The notes: generated by a model from the sequence alone, not told the origin. A stretch of DNA of 64,000 bases from an uncultured Nitrospiraceae bacterium (GCA_903822005.1 CAIJNL010000009.1:1-64000), one strand, 5' to 3'. Positions 21,212 to 32,056 are shown, counted from the stretch's first letter. Program-made: numbers and translations.

Positions 21212-22546
21212 CTACCCGCTGATATCTATATTGCCGGCGAGGACATATGAAGTTCCTATGTTACCATAAAACCGGATGTCTTCACCAATCATAATGATGT
21301 TTCTGAAAAGATCCAGAATATTGCCTGATATGACAGCTTCTTTTACAGGGTATGCGATAGCGCCGTTTTCTATCCAGAGGCCTGAAACGCCCACTGAGTA
21401 TTCTCCCGATATTGGGTTGGCGGTATGCATGCCCATGGTCTCGGTAACATAGATACCCCTGTCGATCATTCCCGCAAGGTCCTTAAAGTTTCGCGTATGA
21501 TCAGCAGACGCAGCAGATATTACAAAGTTTGATCGACCGACCCCGGGAATGCCGGTAAAGCCGCTCCGAACTGCATTTCCGGTTGAGATGGTACTGTCTT
21601 TCAGCGATGTATATGTATTGTGCAGAAAGCCTTTAAGTATTCCTCTTTCGATAAGGACTTTTTCTGTCGTGGGAACGCCTTCGGCGTCAAACGTCCTGCT
21701 GCCCAGCCTGCCATCGAGAAGGCCGGAGTCCGTAATATTCAGAACAGGGCTTATTACCGGTTCCCCGATTCTTCCGGCCAGCATGGATTTATTTTTCTGA
21801 ACAGCGTCAGCGGACAGGGCTGAAGAGAGGATCTCGAGGAAGTCTGCGGTTACCGCAGAGTCGAGCAGCACAAAGCCCCTGGCAGGTCTTATCTTTCGGG
21901 CGCCTAGCAGCTGAAGTGCTCTCATGGCGGCCATGCCGCCGATCTCGCCGAAATTTATGTCACTGAGAAAACGGCTTCCATTATACTCCCAGGCCATCTG
22001 GCTTTCTGAGGTATCCACTGCAACCGCCATGATGCTGCCTGAGCATGAGGTAGCATCATATTCCGAATCGATCCCTTTCGAGTTTAATATCCTGGTGCTG
22101 CTTCCTCCAAAACTGCCGGAGGCGCTGCGCGTTTTTTTGATCAGGCTGTCTCGATCCAGAGCGGCCCGCTCCATAGAGAGCACAAGCCGTATAGCCTCCT
22201 GTTCGGAAAGGGACGTGACAGCTGCATCGAATATCTTGACCGTGGATGGGGCGGCTTTTGAAGGAAGGGCATTGAATTCATCCGGTTCAGAGAACCCGGC
22301 TGACTCAACAGCCTGTCTTGCCACAATATTAATATCGGAGGGGTTGGTAGAGTAGGAAAAACCGAGGCGTCTGTCTTTAAATACCCGGACAGAGTACCCC
22401 ACAGAATCAGACCTTTCGAGCGTATCAATCTCCTGGCCGCTGACCTCTATGTTGAGATGTTTTGAAGTCGTGACTAATACCTCGGCCTCGTCCGCCCCGT
22501 GACTGAGGACGTTATCGAGTAACTCTTCTGCGAACCGTGTATCCAA
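21212..22546 (-). CDS. pmbA: TldD/PmbA-family metalloprotease-related protein (PmbA/TldE type)
   Basis: 444 aa; DRRLGFSYSTNPSDI, GRLGSRTFDAEGVPTTEKVLIERGILKGFLHNTYTS, GEYSVGVSGLWIENG. Confidence 0.9.
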   Translation of the reverse strand: MDTRFAEELLDNVLSHGADEAEVLVTTSKHLNIEVSGQEIDTLERSDSVGYSVRVFKDRRLGFSYSTNPSDINIVARQAVESAGFSEPDEFNALPSKAAPSTVKIFDAAVTSLSEQEAIRLVLSMERAALDRDSLIKKTRSASGSFGGSSTRILNSKGIDSEYDATSCSGSIMAVAVDTSESQMAWEYNGSRFLSDINFGEIGGMAAMRALQLLGARKIRPARGFVLLDSAVTADFLEILSSALSADAVQKNKSMLAGRIGEPVISPVLNITDSGLLDGRLGSRTFDAEGVPTTEKVLIERGILKGFLHNTYTSLKDSTISTGNAVRSGFTGIPGVGRSNFVISAASADHTRNFKDLAGMIDRGIYVTETMGMHTANPISGEYSVGVSGLWIENGAIAYPVKEAVISGNILDLFRNIIMIGEDIRFYGNIGTSYVLAGNIDISG

Positions 22547-22558
22547 CGTGCGAAATCC

Positions 22559-22930
22559 TCAGTCCTCGGTATAGGTTGCCGAAGCAGAATCGGATTCCCA
22601 GACAGTTACGGCCTTGACTTTGACCTGATAGGCGGCGATTTTTTCCCGCAAAGAATTAAATACCCACTTCGCGAGATTTTCCGATGACGGATTGATTTCT
22701 GTAAACGGGGGTATATCGTTAAGGCAGGCATGGTCCAGAGGTTCCACGATCTCATTTGCTATCCGGCGCATGTCTGTGAAATCCATGGCCAGATCGATAT
22801 TATTGAGCTTTTCAGCAGTAATGAACACCTGCACCTTCCAGCTGTGACCATGGATATTTTCGCATTTGCCCTTGTATCCCCTCAACTGGTGAGCAGAGGC
22901 AAATTTTGTTTCGACCATCAGCGTATACAT
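22559..22930 (-). CDS. queD: 6-carboxytetrahydropterin synthase (QueD/PTPS family)
   Basis: FASAHQLRGYKGKCENIHGHSWKVQVFI, DFTDMRRIANEIVEPLDHACLND, PSSENLAKWVFN. Confidence 0.9.
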   Translation of the reverse strand: MYTLMVETKFASAHQLRGYKGKCENIHGHSWKVQVFITAEKLNNIDLAMDFTDMRRIANEIVEPLDHACLNDIPPFTEINPSSENLAKWVFNSLREKIAAYQVKVKAVTVWESDSASATYTED

Positions 22931-22954
22931 AGGTTTGTCCGCGAAGCCCCCAAA

Positions 22955-23476
22955 TCAGGTCTTCTTCTTGAAAATGGATATATAGGGAAGGTTTCTGAAC
23001 TGATTTTCGTAATCAAGCCCATATCCCACAACAAAAACATTCGGGATTTTGAACCCTATATAGTCTATCTGGGGATGGGCTATCCTGCGTTCCTGCTTGT
23101 CGAGAAATGCGCATATCTTCAGACTGGCCGGATTTGAGCGTAATATTCTTTCGCGATGGTAGTTGAGCGATACCCCGGTGTCGACTATGTCTTCAATAAG
23201 AAGGACATGCCTCCCCTCAATTTTCTCGGTTACATCGTACAGTACATTGACTTTGCCTGTTGATTCAGTGTCTTTGTAACTCGAGGCGATAATGAAGTCG
23301 GTAGTCAGACGCTGACCAATGGCCCTTACCAGATCAGAGTAGAACATGAAAGCGCCTTTTAAAATGCCTATTGCCAGGACCTCTTTGCCCTCATAGTCAC
23401 TGGATATGCTGTTACCCAGCTCTGTAACCCGGGTCTGGATCTGCTCAACACTAAACAATGGCTTGCCAATAATCAT
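22955..23476 (-). CDS. hpt: Hypoxanthine phosphoribosyltransferase
   Basis: AIGILKGAFMFYSDLVRAI, VLLIEDIVDTGVSL (PRPP motif), VFVVGYGLDYENQFRNLPYI. Confidence 0.95.
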   Translation of the reverse strand: MIIGKPLFSVEQIQTRVTELGNSISSDYEGKEVLAIGILKGAFMFYSDLVRAIGQRLTTDFIIASSYKDTESTGKVNVLYDVTEKIEGRHVLLIEDIVDTGVSLNYHRERILRSNPASLKICAFLDKQERRIAHPQIDYIGFKIPNVFVVGYGLDYENQFRNLPYISIFKKKT

Positions 23477-23629
23477 TGAGACCCCCGTAAAAATCGGTTT
23501 GATTCTATATAATACTTGTAATCGGTTATTAACTCAACCTGTCTTTTGTTGAGTGCCCGGAGGGATGTGCAGCTGAATATGTATTTTTGTTAGTATAGAA
23601 ACAATGTTGTCTTTTCAGGAGGTAATATC

Positions 23630-24520
23630 ATGCATAAAAGTATAAGGAAAATGGCGGGGCTGACGATACTGCTTGTCTTGATTATTTCACTTGTCTGTTC
23701 GTGTACCCCCAGAACGGGGCTTCAGACCGGACATGGAAACGGCAAAGTTGCCCTTGTACTTGGGGGCGGCGCTGCAAGGGGCTTTGCTCATATCGGCGTG
23801 CTCAAGATCCTCGAACAGAACAAGATACCTGTTGACATCGTACTTGGGACCAGCGCAGGGAGTTTTGTCGGTAGTCTCTATGCCTATGGTTTCAATGCGT
23901 ATCAAATACAGAAGATAGGCCTCGAATTGGAGAGGGGCGATATTATCGACATATCCATTCCTGACAATGGTTTTATCAAGGGCGAACTGCTCGAGAATTA
24001 TGTGAACAGGATGCTCAGGAATACGCCAATGGAAAAACTGAGGATACCTTTTTACGCTATCGCCACGGATATTCAAAACGGTAAGGAAATGGTATTCGGA
24101 GTCGGCAATACCGGCAAGGCCGTTCGGGCGAGCTGTGCAATACCCGGAGTATTCAACCCGGTTTTAATCGGAGATCGGATGTATGTCGACGGGAGTGTTG
24201 TGAGCCCGGCTGCTGTTGACGCGGCAAGGGCAAACGGCGCCGATATTGTTATAGCAGTAGATATCTCATCCGATCTTGGCAGCGAAAAACCTGCGGGCAC
24301 TGTCGAGACCATCCTGCAGGCTATCGATATAATGAGCAGCAAGATCTCTGCTGCTCAGCTCTCCAGGGCTGATGTCGTAATAAGACCGCTTGTGGGACAT
24401 ATTGGTTCCACCGATTTTACAAAGAGGCACGAGGCAATCCTTGAGGGTGAAAAGGCGGCTGTCCAGGCCTTGCCGAAAATCAGGGAGATATTGTCTCGGG
24501 CCAGACCGGATTGGAAATAA
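23630..24520 (+). CDS. Patatin-like phospholipase family lipoprotein
   Basis: Lipobox LVCSC; LVLGGGAARGFAHIGVL, GTSAGSFVGSLYAYG, YVDGSVVSPAAVDAARANGAD. Confidence 0.9.
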   Translation: MHKSIRKMAGLTILLVLIISLVCSCTPRTGLQTGHGNGKVALVLGGGAARGFAHIGVLKILEQNKIPVDIVLGTSAGSFVGSLYAYGFNAYQIQKIGLELERGDIIDISIPDNGFIKGELLENYVNRMLRNTPMEKLRIPFYAIATDIQNGKEMVFGVGNTGKAVRASCAIPGVFNPVLIGDRMYVDGSVVSPAAVDAARANGADIVIAVDISSDLGSEKPAGTVETILQAIDIMSSKISAAQLSRADVVIRPLVGHIGSTDFTKRHEAILEGEKAAVQALPKIREILSRARPDWK

Positions 24521-24756
24521 TCATAATGGGTCACAATTATTATAAAACCATTTTCCTGCTGCTGGTGCTGGCCTTGCTTTTAGCCGGCTGCTCAGACAGG
24601 AAGGCTGCCGAGCTTTTTGATACCGCCAGATTTGAAGAGATCCAGAACAACAGGGAGCATGCAACAAAGCTTTATGAGAGGATCATTGTGGCCTATCCGT
24701 CCAGCGATTATGCCGTTAAGGCAAAGGAAAGGCTTGACGATCTTAAAGGTAAATAA
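24511..24756 (+). CDS. Small lipoprotein with TPR-like repeat
   Basis: LLLAGC lipobox; ATKLYERIIVAYPSSDYAVKAKERL. Overlaps the patatin gene end. Confidence 0.7.
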   Translation: MEIIIMGHNYYKTIFLLLVLALLLAGCSDRKAAELFDTARFEEIQNNREHATKLYERIIVAYPSSDYAVKAKERLDDLKGK

Positions 24757-24825
24757 TCGCGGCAAAAGGAGTTTGCCATACTGCCTGAGTTCATGCTTAT
24801 TCTGATTTCGATGCCGCTTTTTGTA

Positions 24826-27657
24826 CTATTTTACGACCCACTGGGTGCCGCAGATGTACTGGAAATCACAGGACGGGCAGACCTTCTTCCTGTCATGCGC
24901 CTGTGAAAAGGGAACCAGCGGGTCTGTTATTTCTTTAAGCAGTCTGAATATAACTGTCTTCAGCGACGCAAACGTCTCTGCCTGCGATGCTCCGCCGAAG
25001 AGGGGAAGTTCAACATCGCTGCTTATCTGTGAGCGGCCTAACAGAAGAAAAACCGCCTCAAGATCTTCTATCGGCTTTCTTTTATCCGCAGTGTAAAGCA
25101 GGAGGTAGAACGGAAGCTGAAGGCTTCCTATGGCCTTGTCCCAAGTCTCACGCCTGTTGATGTCGAGTTTTTCGGCATCTATCCTCAGGTAATTTGCGCT
25201 GGAGCCTGTCTTGTAATCAACAATAACGGTCTTGTCATCCCGCTGCTCAACGCTGTCCAGCCTTCCGCTCAGATTAAAGGAGTCCTCCCTTATCCGTATC
25301 AGTTCTTCGCTTGCCAGTATAGTCACTTTCTTTCCCTTGACGAGAGGCAGATAATAATATTTAAGCACGTCAGCCAGATGTCTCCTGACCTGTCTTTTCA
25401 GAAAATAGAGGGCGCCGGAAGGGTCAGCTCCGTATCTGTCCGCAAATAGCTCTTCCACAATAGAGTCCATCTGCCTGACTGCCAGATCTGTTTCCCTGAG
25501 CGGTCTGCCTTTCTTGTCGAGAAAATAACGCACCAGGATGGAATGGACAAAATTTCCGAGATCATCGCGTTCAATGTTCCCGGTCATCTCTTCTCTCCGG
25601 CCAAGGCCGAGCACAGAGGCGTAGTAGAACTGGAGCTGACACTTGAGATAACGGTTCAGCGCGGTCGCACTGTAGTTGAAGTCCTTGAGAAAGGCGACCA
25701 TTGCATCGGTTTTTTCAATCGGGTCTGTTGCGCTGTTTGTGAGTTTTACCTGGTACTGGACAGGTCTGATGTAGGACTTGTCGCCCGTCGTCCTGTCCTT
25801 TTTCTGCCTTTCCCACAGGAGCTTTTCTACAAACCTCGACCGCTCTATTTTGCTGTTTTCAATAAAGAAAAGATGCACCTTCCTGGCTCCCTTCAGCAGC
25901 GTGTCGAAATAATAGGCGGCGAGTTTGTCCCTGTCAATATAAGTCGGAAGTCCGAGGATCTCGCGGGCCTTGAAAGGAAGCAGGGTCTCTTCCTTTCTCG
26001 TATTCGGAAGGATTTCCTCATTGGCATCGAGGACATATACAGTGTCGAACTTCAGGTTCCTGGTCTCAAGGGCCCCGAGGACCTGCAGCCCCCTGACAGG
26101 CGTGCCTGTAAAAGGTGTATGGCCGGTCGTTATATATTTTTTGAAAAATATAAAGTAGCTGGACCTGTCCGAAAAGACCAGGTCTTTCATCATGGACCTC
26201 ATAAGTACATCAAGGGACGTTACGAAGGACTCCGAGAACGGATAAAAAAGAGGATGCAGTCTTGCAGTGCTGTTGTTGAAGACAAAAAGGAGCACCTCAA
26301 TACATTTTCCCGCAAAGTCCCCGATCCCTTTGAAAGAAAGGAATCTTTCAAGAGTATTTTTGTGAATGGCCTTCAGATGCGCCCTGATCTCTGCTTCGCC
26401 TGCCTGCGCCTCGTCTTTTGGCAGTTTCCCCAAGACCTCCCTGAACAGGGTTTCACTATTCTCGATCTCTTCAATGGTTGTGAATGTTTTAGCCTTGTTC
26501 CTGAGGAGCTCTTTCTCGATGGTATGGAACATCACTCGAGTGGTCTCGGACTTGCCCCTGTAATAAATGTTTTTCGTGTAGGGATGGAGAACGAATTTCA
26601 GGTAGTCGGGGATATATATTCTGTCCATGTCCATCGAATTGATGAGTTCCATGAGGTTATTGAGAAAACCGAAGACAGGCGTACGGTGCAGGGGATAACC
26701 GAGCGATACATTGTATTCATCCTCGGGAATGGCCGAGAGGCCCTGGCGCAGAAGAGGGAAAAGTGTTTCTGAAGCAGGCAGGACAATCACCGTGTTCTCG
26801 TCGGGAATATTCCCCGAATCGAATTCTTCGCCGAGTATGTTTCCAAGTGCAAAGACCTCGCCATGGGTGTCGGGGCTGCTGTAAAAGCAGACTTCCGGCT
26901 CCGAGTCCGGGCCCTCATTCGTAATGCAGGTTATGCCGAGTTCTTCAAGTTTCTCATTCAGTCCTGCCCCGTCCTGGAAGATAAAGACAGTATTATCGCA
27001 AGAGAACATTTTCCGGAACAGGGACTTTTCAGCCCTGGTGAGGGCAAAGAATCCGGCGACAATAATACGATCATATTTGCCAGGTCCGGTTTCGTCCAGC
27101 TTTTCAGATGCAAGATGATATCTAACCGACCTGGTAGAAAGGCGGAGTGCGGCAATATCTTTGTAGAATTGCTCATAAAAGTGAGACAGGGACTGTAATC
27201 TTTCTATCGTCTGCTCAGGAACGCCCTCTGCGATGAAGGAGTCGATTCCTTTGACCATAGAGGGGCGTATGCCTTCAATGGTCAGCTCCTCTATGTCGCG
27301 GTAAATTTTCAGCCCGAGGTGGAAAAAACTGTCAGGAGTCATGAATCCACTTCCCCCAAGAGGCATAGCGGCCTTCCTGTGGATATTGTAAAGCAGGGCC
27401 ACGGCGTCTATGCTCTCGATCTTTCTGCCGGACCCCGGTCCTTCGAACAGGGAATCGACGAACTCATCCATCGAAAAGACCCTCGGCGGGATGAAGCCTG
27501 ATCCTACCTTTGACGCCAGCATCTTTCTGAGAAAATGGGCCGGTCTCTTGCCCGGGAATATCACCAGGGATGAAGAGTAGTCTTTTTCATACCCGGTCAA
27601 ATGGGACATTACTTCTTCGATAAGACTTTTGTTAGAAGGGATTACAATTGTGTTCAC
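24826..27657 (-). CDS. AddB-like PD-(D/E)XK nuclease with inactivated helicase domain
   Basis: 943 aa; LNRYLKCQLQFYY plus C-terminal CPSCDFQYICG (Fe-S staple-like), TVIVDYKTGS nuclease motif; N-terminal FPGKRPAHFLRK replaces a canonical Walker A. Confidence 0.85.
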   Translation of the reverse strand: MNTIVIPSNKSLIEEVMSHLTGYEKDYSSSLVIFPGKRPAHFLRKMLASKVGSGFIPPRVFSMDEFVDSLFEGPGSGRKIESIDAVALLYNIHRKAAMPLGGSGFMTPDSFFHLGLKIYRDIEELTIEGIRPSMVKGIDSFIAEGVPEQTIERLQSLSHFYEQFYKDIAALRLSTRSVRYHLASEKLDETGPGKYDRIIVAGFFALTRAEKSLFRKMFSCDNTVFIFQDGAGLNEKLEELGITCITNEGPDSEPEVCFYSSPDTHGEVFALGNILGEEFDSGNIPDENTVIVLPASETLFPLLRQGLSAIPEDEYNVSLGYPLHRTPVFGFLNNLMELINSMDMDRIYIPDYLKFVLHPYTKNIYYRGKSETTRVMFHTIEKELLRNKAKTFTTIEEIENSETLFREVLGKLPKDEAQAGEAEIRAHLKAIHKNTLERFLSFKGIGDFAGKCIEVLLFVFNNSTARLHPLFYPFSESFVTSLDVLMRSMMKDLVFSDRSSYFIFFKKYITTGHTPFTGTPVRGLQVLGALETRNLKFDTVYVLDANEEILPNTRKEETLLPFKAREILGLPTYIDRDKLAAYYFDTLLKGARKVHLFFIENSKIERSRFVEKLLWERQKKDRTTGDKSYIRPVQYQVKLTNSATDPIEKTDAMVAFLKDFNYSATALNRYLKCQLQFYYASVLGLGRREEMTGNIERDDLGNFVHSILVRYFLDKKGRPLRETDLAVRQMDSIVEELFADRYGADPSGALYFLKRQVRRHLADVLKYYYLPLVKGKKVTILASEELIRIREDSFNLSGRLDSVEQRDDKTVIVDYKTGSSANYLRIDAEKLDINRRETWDKAIGSLQLPFYLLLYTADKRKPIEDLEAVFLLLGRSQISSDVELPLFGGASQAETFASLKTVIFRLLKEITDPLVPFSQAHDRKKVCPSCDFQYICGTQWVVK

Positions 27658-30600
27658 TGCATACTCTCCACCTGGACGAGGTCAACGAAGGCAATAATGC
27701 CCCTGACGGTTTTCCCGGGATAGACGTCACGCAATATGCTCATGTAGTTCTTCAGCTGAGCAGTATATTTATCAGGCGACTCCCTGTCTTTCCCTGTTTT
27801 ATAGTCGATAACGGTGACGCCGTCATTGTCTATTATCACGCGGTCCATCCTGAAAAGCCTGCCGGCTTTGTCGGAATACTCCTGTTCTTTTCTGATCAGC
27901 CGCCCCGGAGCTGCGGTAAAATACCTTTCCATCTCCCTGTGGCGTACTATCGCGATGACGGGTGTTTTGATTTCATCGTCCGGATAATCCGAGCCCGTCT
28001 CTTCTCTTACAAGGGTTATGATCCCCTGAAGTTCAGTTTCAAAGCTGTCATTCAGTAAGTCGATGAAGGACAATACCCTGTGGATGAACTCGCCTCTCTT
28101 TAATTCTTCTACGGTCAGAAACTTTTCGGGACCGGCTTCGAATTTCAGCTGCTCGTGATGGTGCAGGAGACGGCAGGGAGCAAGAGCCGCCGGCCCTGCA
28201 GAAAGGGTGACATCAGGAACGCGCAGCGGCTTGGCAGATGGGGCGAATTCAGCGGCAGGCAGCAGGACGAACGGATATGTCTTGTCATTGCCTTTGACTC
28301 CGATCACATAAAGCTCTTTCTCGGGGCGGGTAAAACCTACATAGAGGCTGTTAAGTCTGTTCACAAGTTCGCTCATTCTCTCTTCGTCATAGAGGTTCTG
28401 GAGTGTATTGTCACACGCGGCTGTGGTTTTGTTGATCTTGAGGAGGCAGACAGTATCACCATTATCCTCGACAATATATTCGAAGCCCCTGTTTCTAACT
28501 TCATAGAGAAGGACAATCACTACCGGGAATCCCAGACCTTTGGCCTTGTGTACAGTCATCACCTGCACGGCGTCAATGTTTTTCGGAACGGCCAGGTCCC
28601 ATTCAGCGTCGCTCTTTTCATCATCGAGCGCGGTTTCGAGAAAATCTTTCAGGCTGTTAAATCCGCCCCCTTCGAAGTCTTTCACTACTTCCAGTATCTT
28701 GATGAGAGCGGCTTCCTCTTCCGGCATGTCTTCGAAGACTCTGAAGACGGCAAAAACCTCTGTGACCAGATCATACAGAGGCAAAAAACCGGCCGACCTG
28801 AAAAGGCCGTCAAAATATTGTTCCCAAAGGCAGCTGAACTGTCCCTGAAACGCCTTGTACAGGGGGGGATTTTTTCTCTGAGTGAAGCAGAATTCTCTCA
28901 GGCTTCCGATGCCGGCCGCGGGATGGTCTTTTGCGATCGCGGTTTTGAAAACATCGCCCAGTATGAATGTGCCGAAGGAGAAATCATCAGTGGGTGCATC
29001 CAGAAAGTTCATCAGCGATATAATCTCACCGGTTATCTTGCGTCTTCTTACGTCGAGGCTGCTGTGCGATATAAACGGAATTTCCTTTTCGTTCAGCCAG
29101 GTTGTGGCACTGACAGCATCTTCGTTGGTTTGTGTAAGCACGGCAATGTCCCCGTAACGGTATCCTCGGGTGCACAGCTCTTCAATGAGTTCCTGGATCT
29201 TTTTCCGTTCTGCGGGTTCGTCGTCGTTTCTTTCATGCAATGAGACTTCAGCATACCCGTCGCCGTCTATATTTTCTCTCGGTTTCTGGATATATTCGGT
29301 AAGACCGCTTCTGGCGCCGGCCTCCCTGTATTCATCGTTACTGACGAGGTTTTCCCTGAAAACTCTCTCGTTGAATTCAAGTATCCTCTTTCTGCTCCTG
29401 TAGTTGGTGTCAAGTTCGCGGACAGAATGTCCGGCCGAGGGAAACTGGTTCGCTTTCTCAAGGCCTTTCATGATGGTGTAGTCCGCGTTCCGGAAGCCGT
29501 ATATGGCCTGTTTTGTGTCACCAACAACAAAGAGGCTTCCTCCCTGGGAAAGCGAGTTCTCGATCAGTGGCGATAGGTTTTCCCACTGGATGGGAGAGGT
29601 GTCCTGAAACTCATCGATGAGGAAATGAAAGATAGTCTCACCCATCCTGAAATAGACATCGGGGACTATGGAACTGCTGAGGTAAGAGGCAAGCTGCATA
29701 TTGATGTCTTCTATGAAGACCTTGCCCTGCTGTTTCTTAACTAGTTCCACGGTCTCGCTGAAGGCAAGGGAGGCCTTCACGCAGGGCATACACCGTGTGC
29801 GTACGAAATAAACGGTATACTGCCGGGTCAGTTCGCCGACGTCAGACCACATGTTCGATATTCGGTCGAAAGCAACCTGTTCGCCGCCCGTATTTTTTTT
29901 CGGTTTGTTTACCGGAGGATTGGCAAATCCCTTCCCGATCAGATCAGGAAATCTTTTCTCTCTTACCAGCGGGAAGACAGTTACGTAAGATGAATTTCCG
30001 CGTCTGGCAAGCCCTGAAGTTCCGATCTCTTTTTCAATGTCGTTAACAAGCTCGCTTATCCGGTCTTTTATGTTGCTGAGCTCTTTGCTGTAATCCTCGA
30101 TCGCGGCATTTTTTCCTCTTGATGAGAGCTTCCTGTAAATCTTTTTTATTTCGTCAAGGAGCGCTGTTGACGGGTCCCATAAATAGGCTTCAGTGGCCTT
30201 CTTTTGCTCCAGCAGCAGGTCCACGATCTCTTCGATACAGACAGCCTCCGCGGTTCCGTGTTTGACCTTTCGCATAAAAAGATTGAAGGAATGGCCCATA
30301 AGCAGATCGTTGCTCATCAGGATATCGAAGTCCGGGTTATAACCGAAATCGATGGCCGAGGCCTTGAAGACGGTCGTCATGAAACTGTCTATAGTTTTTA
30401 TCTGGAAATCAGAGTAACTGGCGAGTATCTCTTCGATCAGTAGTCCGGCTTTTTTTTGCATCATGTCGTTATCGAGGGAAATTAAATCCGAGAATTCCCC
30501 CAACCCGGCACCGTCTCCGAAGTAGACCTCCTTGAGGCGCGAGAGTGTCCTCTCTTTCATCTCTTTTGCTGCATTGTTGGAAAAAGTAATAGCGAGCATA

Positions 30601-30770
30601 TTCCCGAGGCTGTTTCTGGGGATTCTCTCTGATACAAGAAACTGGACAAGCCTTTCTGTGAGCGTACGAGTCTTTCCTGAGCCGGCTGATGCCTTAAGGA
30701 CCGTAAAGTGCGGGAACTTTAGTTCCGTATCTTTTATTAAAACCGATTCTCCCATATACTCCTCGCTCAA
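27654..30770 (-). CDS. AddA/RecB-like UvrD-family helicase-nuclease
   Basis: 1038 aa; LKASAGSGKTRTLTERLVQFL Walker A, FLIDEFQDTSPIQWENL, VVGDTKQAIYGFRNAD, C-terminal GEFIHRVL..VTVIDYKTGK. Confidence 0.9.
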   Translation of the reverse strand: MSEEYMGESVLIKDTELKFPHFTVLKASAGSGKTRTLTERLVQFLVSERIPRNSLGNMLAITFSNNAAKEMKERTLSRLKEVYFGDGAGLGEFSDLISLDNDMMQKKAGLLIEEILASYSDFQIKTIDSFMTTVFKASAIDFGYNPDFDILMSNDLLMGHSFNLFMRKVKHGTAEAVCIEEIVDLLLEQKKATEAYLWDPSTALLDEIKKIYRKLSSRGKNAAIEDYSKELSNIKDRISELVNDIEKEIGTSGLARRGNSSYVTVFPLVREKRFPDLIGKGFANPPVNKPKKNTGGEQVAFDRISNMWSDVGELTRQYTVYFVRTRCMPCVKASLAFSETVELVKKQQGKVFIEDINMQLASYLSSSIVPDVYFRMGETIFHFLIDEFQDTSPIQWENLSPLIENSLSQGGSLFVVGDTKQAIYGFRNADYTIMKGLEKANQFPSAGHSVRELDTNYRSRKRILEFNERVFRENLVSNDEYREAGARSGLTEYIQKPRENIDGDGYAEVSLHERNDDEPAERKKIQELIEELCTRGYRYGDIAVLTQTNEDAVSATTWLNEKEIPFISHSSLDVRRRKITGEIISLMNFLDAPTDDFSFGTFILGDVFKTAIAKDHPAAGIGSLREFCFTQRKNPPLYKAFQGQFSCLWEQYFDGLFRSAGFLPLYDLVTEVFAVFRVFEDMPEEEAALIKILEVVKDFEGGGFNSLKDFLETALDDEKSDAEWDLAVPKNIDAVQVMTVHKAKGLGFPVVIVLLYEVRNRGFEYIVEDNGDTVCLLKINKTTAACDNTLQNLYDEERMSELVNRLNSLYVGFTRPEKELYVIGVKGNDKTYPFVLLPAAEFAPSAKPLRVPDVTLSAGPAALAPCRLLHHHEQLKFEAGPEKFLTVEELKRGEFIHRVLSFIDLLNDSFETELQGIITLVREETGSDYPDDEIKTPVIAIVRHREMERYFTAAPGRLIRKEQEYSDKAGRLFRMDRVIIDNDGVTVIDYKTGKDRESPDKYTAQLKNYMSILRDVYPGKTVRGIIAFVDLVQVESMQ

Positions 30771-31057
30771 TGGTATAGAATCACAGGTGCATGCAGATAA
30801 TGGAGGTTTTGAGAATTGTGTGCATTATATTAACAGTTTCGGCCCTTGCGGTGCAGGCGGAAAGTTGCCTGTGGATCAAGACAGGATTAGTTGCGTACTG
30901 AATAAATGTTAAAATATTCAAGGGAAATGTGATGTCCGGCCTGACGCCGGTATGCCATAATATTAGTTGCCGGGGTTTCCAGTCAGAACATCTCGTCACT
31001 ATTTATCTGCAAACAGGATGACACGGATAAAATAATGTTATATATGATATTGACCTG

Positions 31058-31954
31058 ATGACGAAACCATCGACCCATATAATCGGGATAACACGCACTT
31101 TCTTCACATTCATGTTCACGGTATTGAAGGAATTCAAGCGGAATCAGGGCCTCCTGTTGTCCGGAGCAGTTGCTTATTACACACTTCTCTCCATCGTACC
31201 ACTCTCAATTCTCGCGCTGATTGTATTGCCTAATTTCATAGGAGAGGAGCAGCTGATTCAGACGCTGTCTACATATCTGGAGTTAATGATACCCGGTTAC
31301 GCGTCGACTCTTACCGAGCAGGCGCGTGTTTTTCTGGCTAATCGCCACGTAGTCGGTGTGGTCGGCCTCCTTGTGATGCTTTTTTTCAGTTCCATTGCCT
31401 TTACCGTACTCGAAAATGCCATGTCAGTGATATTCTTCCATAAGGTCAGGATTCATCACCGTCACTTCCTTATCTCCGCGATTATACCCTATGTCTACAT
31501 CCTGCTGATGGGGATGGGGATTTTATTTGTGTCGTTTATTGCAGGGGTGATAGAAACGCTCGAAAACAGGCAATTGTCTCTATTCGGATGGAGCATGGGC
31601 CTTGAGGGCACTTTAGGGGTCGTATTGTATCTGTTGGGGATCATTGGTGAAGTGCTCGTGCTCACTTCAATATATCTGGTTATGCCCGTGATGCGCATAA
31701 GGTTTCGCCATGCCTTGATAGGGGGAATAGCGGCCGCTTTTCTATGGGAGCTCGTGCGGCATGTACTGGTCTGGTATTACTCGGTCCTTTCAATGGTGAA
31801 TTTGATATACGGCTCTTTCGCGACCGCGGTAGTTGCTCTTCTCAGTATCGAGGTTGCAGCGATAATTTTTTTACTTGGAGCGCAGATCATATCAGAGCTT
31901 GAGCGAAAGGACCGTAAATGGGATGATGATGAGTCGGATGGATTTCAGACATAG
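31058..31954 (+). CDS. YihY/BrkB-family inner membrane protein
   Basis: GAVAYYTLLSIVPLSILALIV, multiple transmembrane segments, IYGSFATAVVALLSIEVAAIIFLLGAQI. Confidence 0.9.
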   Translation: MTKPSTHIIGITRTFFTFMFTVLKEFKRNQGLLLSGAVAYYTLLSIVPLSILALIVLPNFIGEEQLIQTLSTYLELMIPGYASTLTEQARVFLANRHVVGVVGLLVMLFFSSIAFTVLENAMSVIFFHKVRIHHRHFLISAIIPYVYILLMGMGILFVSFIAGVIETLENRQLSLFGWSMGLEGTLGVVLYLLGIIGEVLVLTSIYLVMPVMRIRFRHALIGGIAAAFLWELVRHVLVWYYSVLSMVNLIYGSFATAVVALLSIEVAAIIFLLGAQIISELERKDRKWDDDESDGFQT

Positions 31955-32056
31955 AGGCGGCGGTCTGTTATAACTGCCGGATTAGCATTTTAGAAGCCGG
32001 GCAGGCAGCTGCTGTTCGGTCATGATACAATTCAATTATGCTGCAAAGGATGAAAA

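Noticed and set aside
25543-26772. 409-aa ORF on the plus strand
   Set aside because: Antisense to the AddB-like gene, with Cys/Phe-rich low-plausibility composition; a shadow ORF of the minus-strand coding frame.
28155-29243. 362-aa ORF on the plus strand
   Set aside because: Fully antisense to the AddA-like gene, which has clear helicase motifs.
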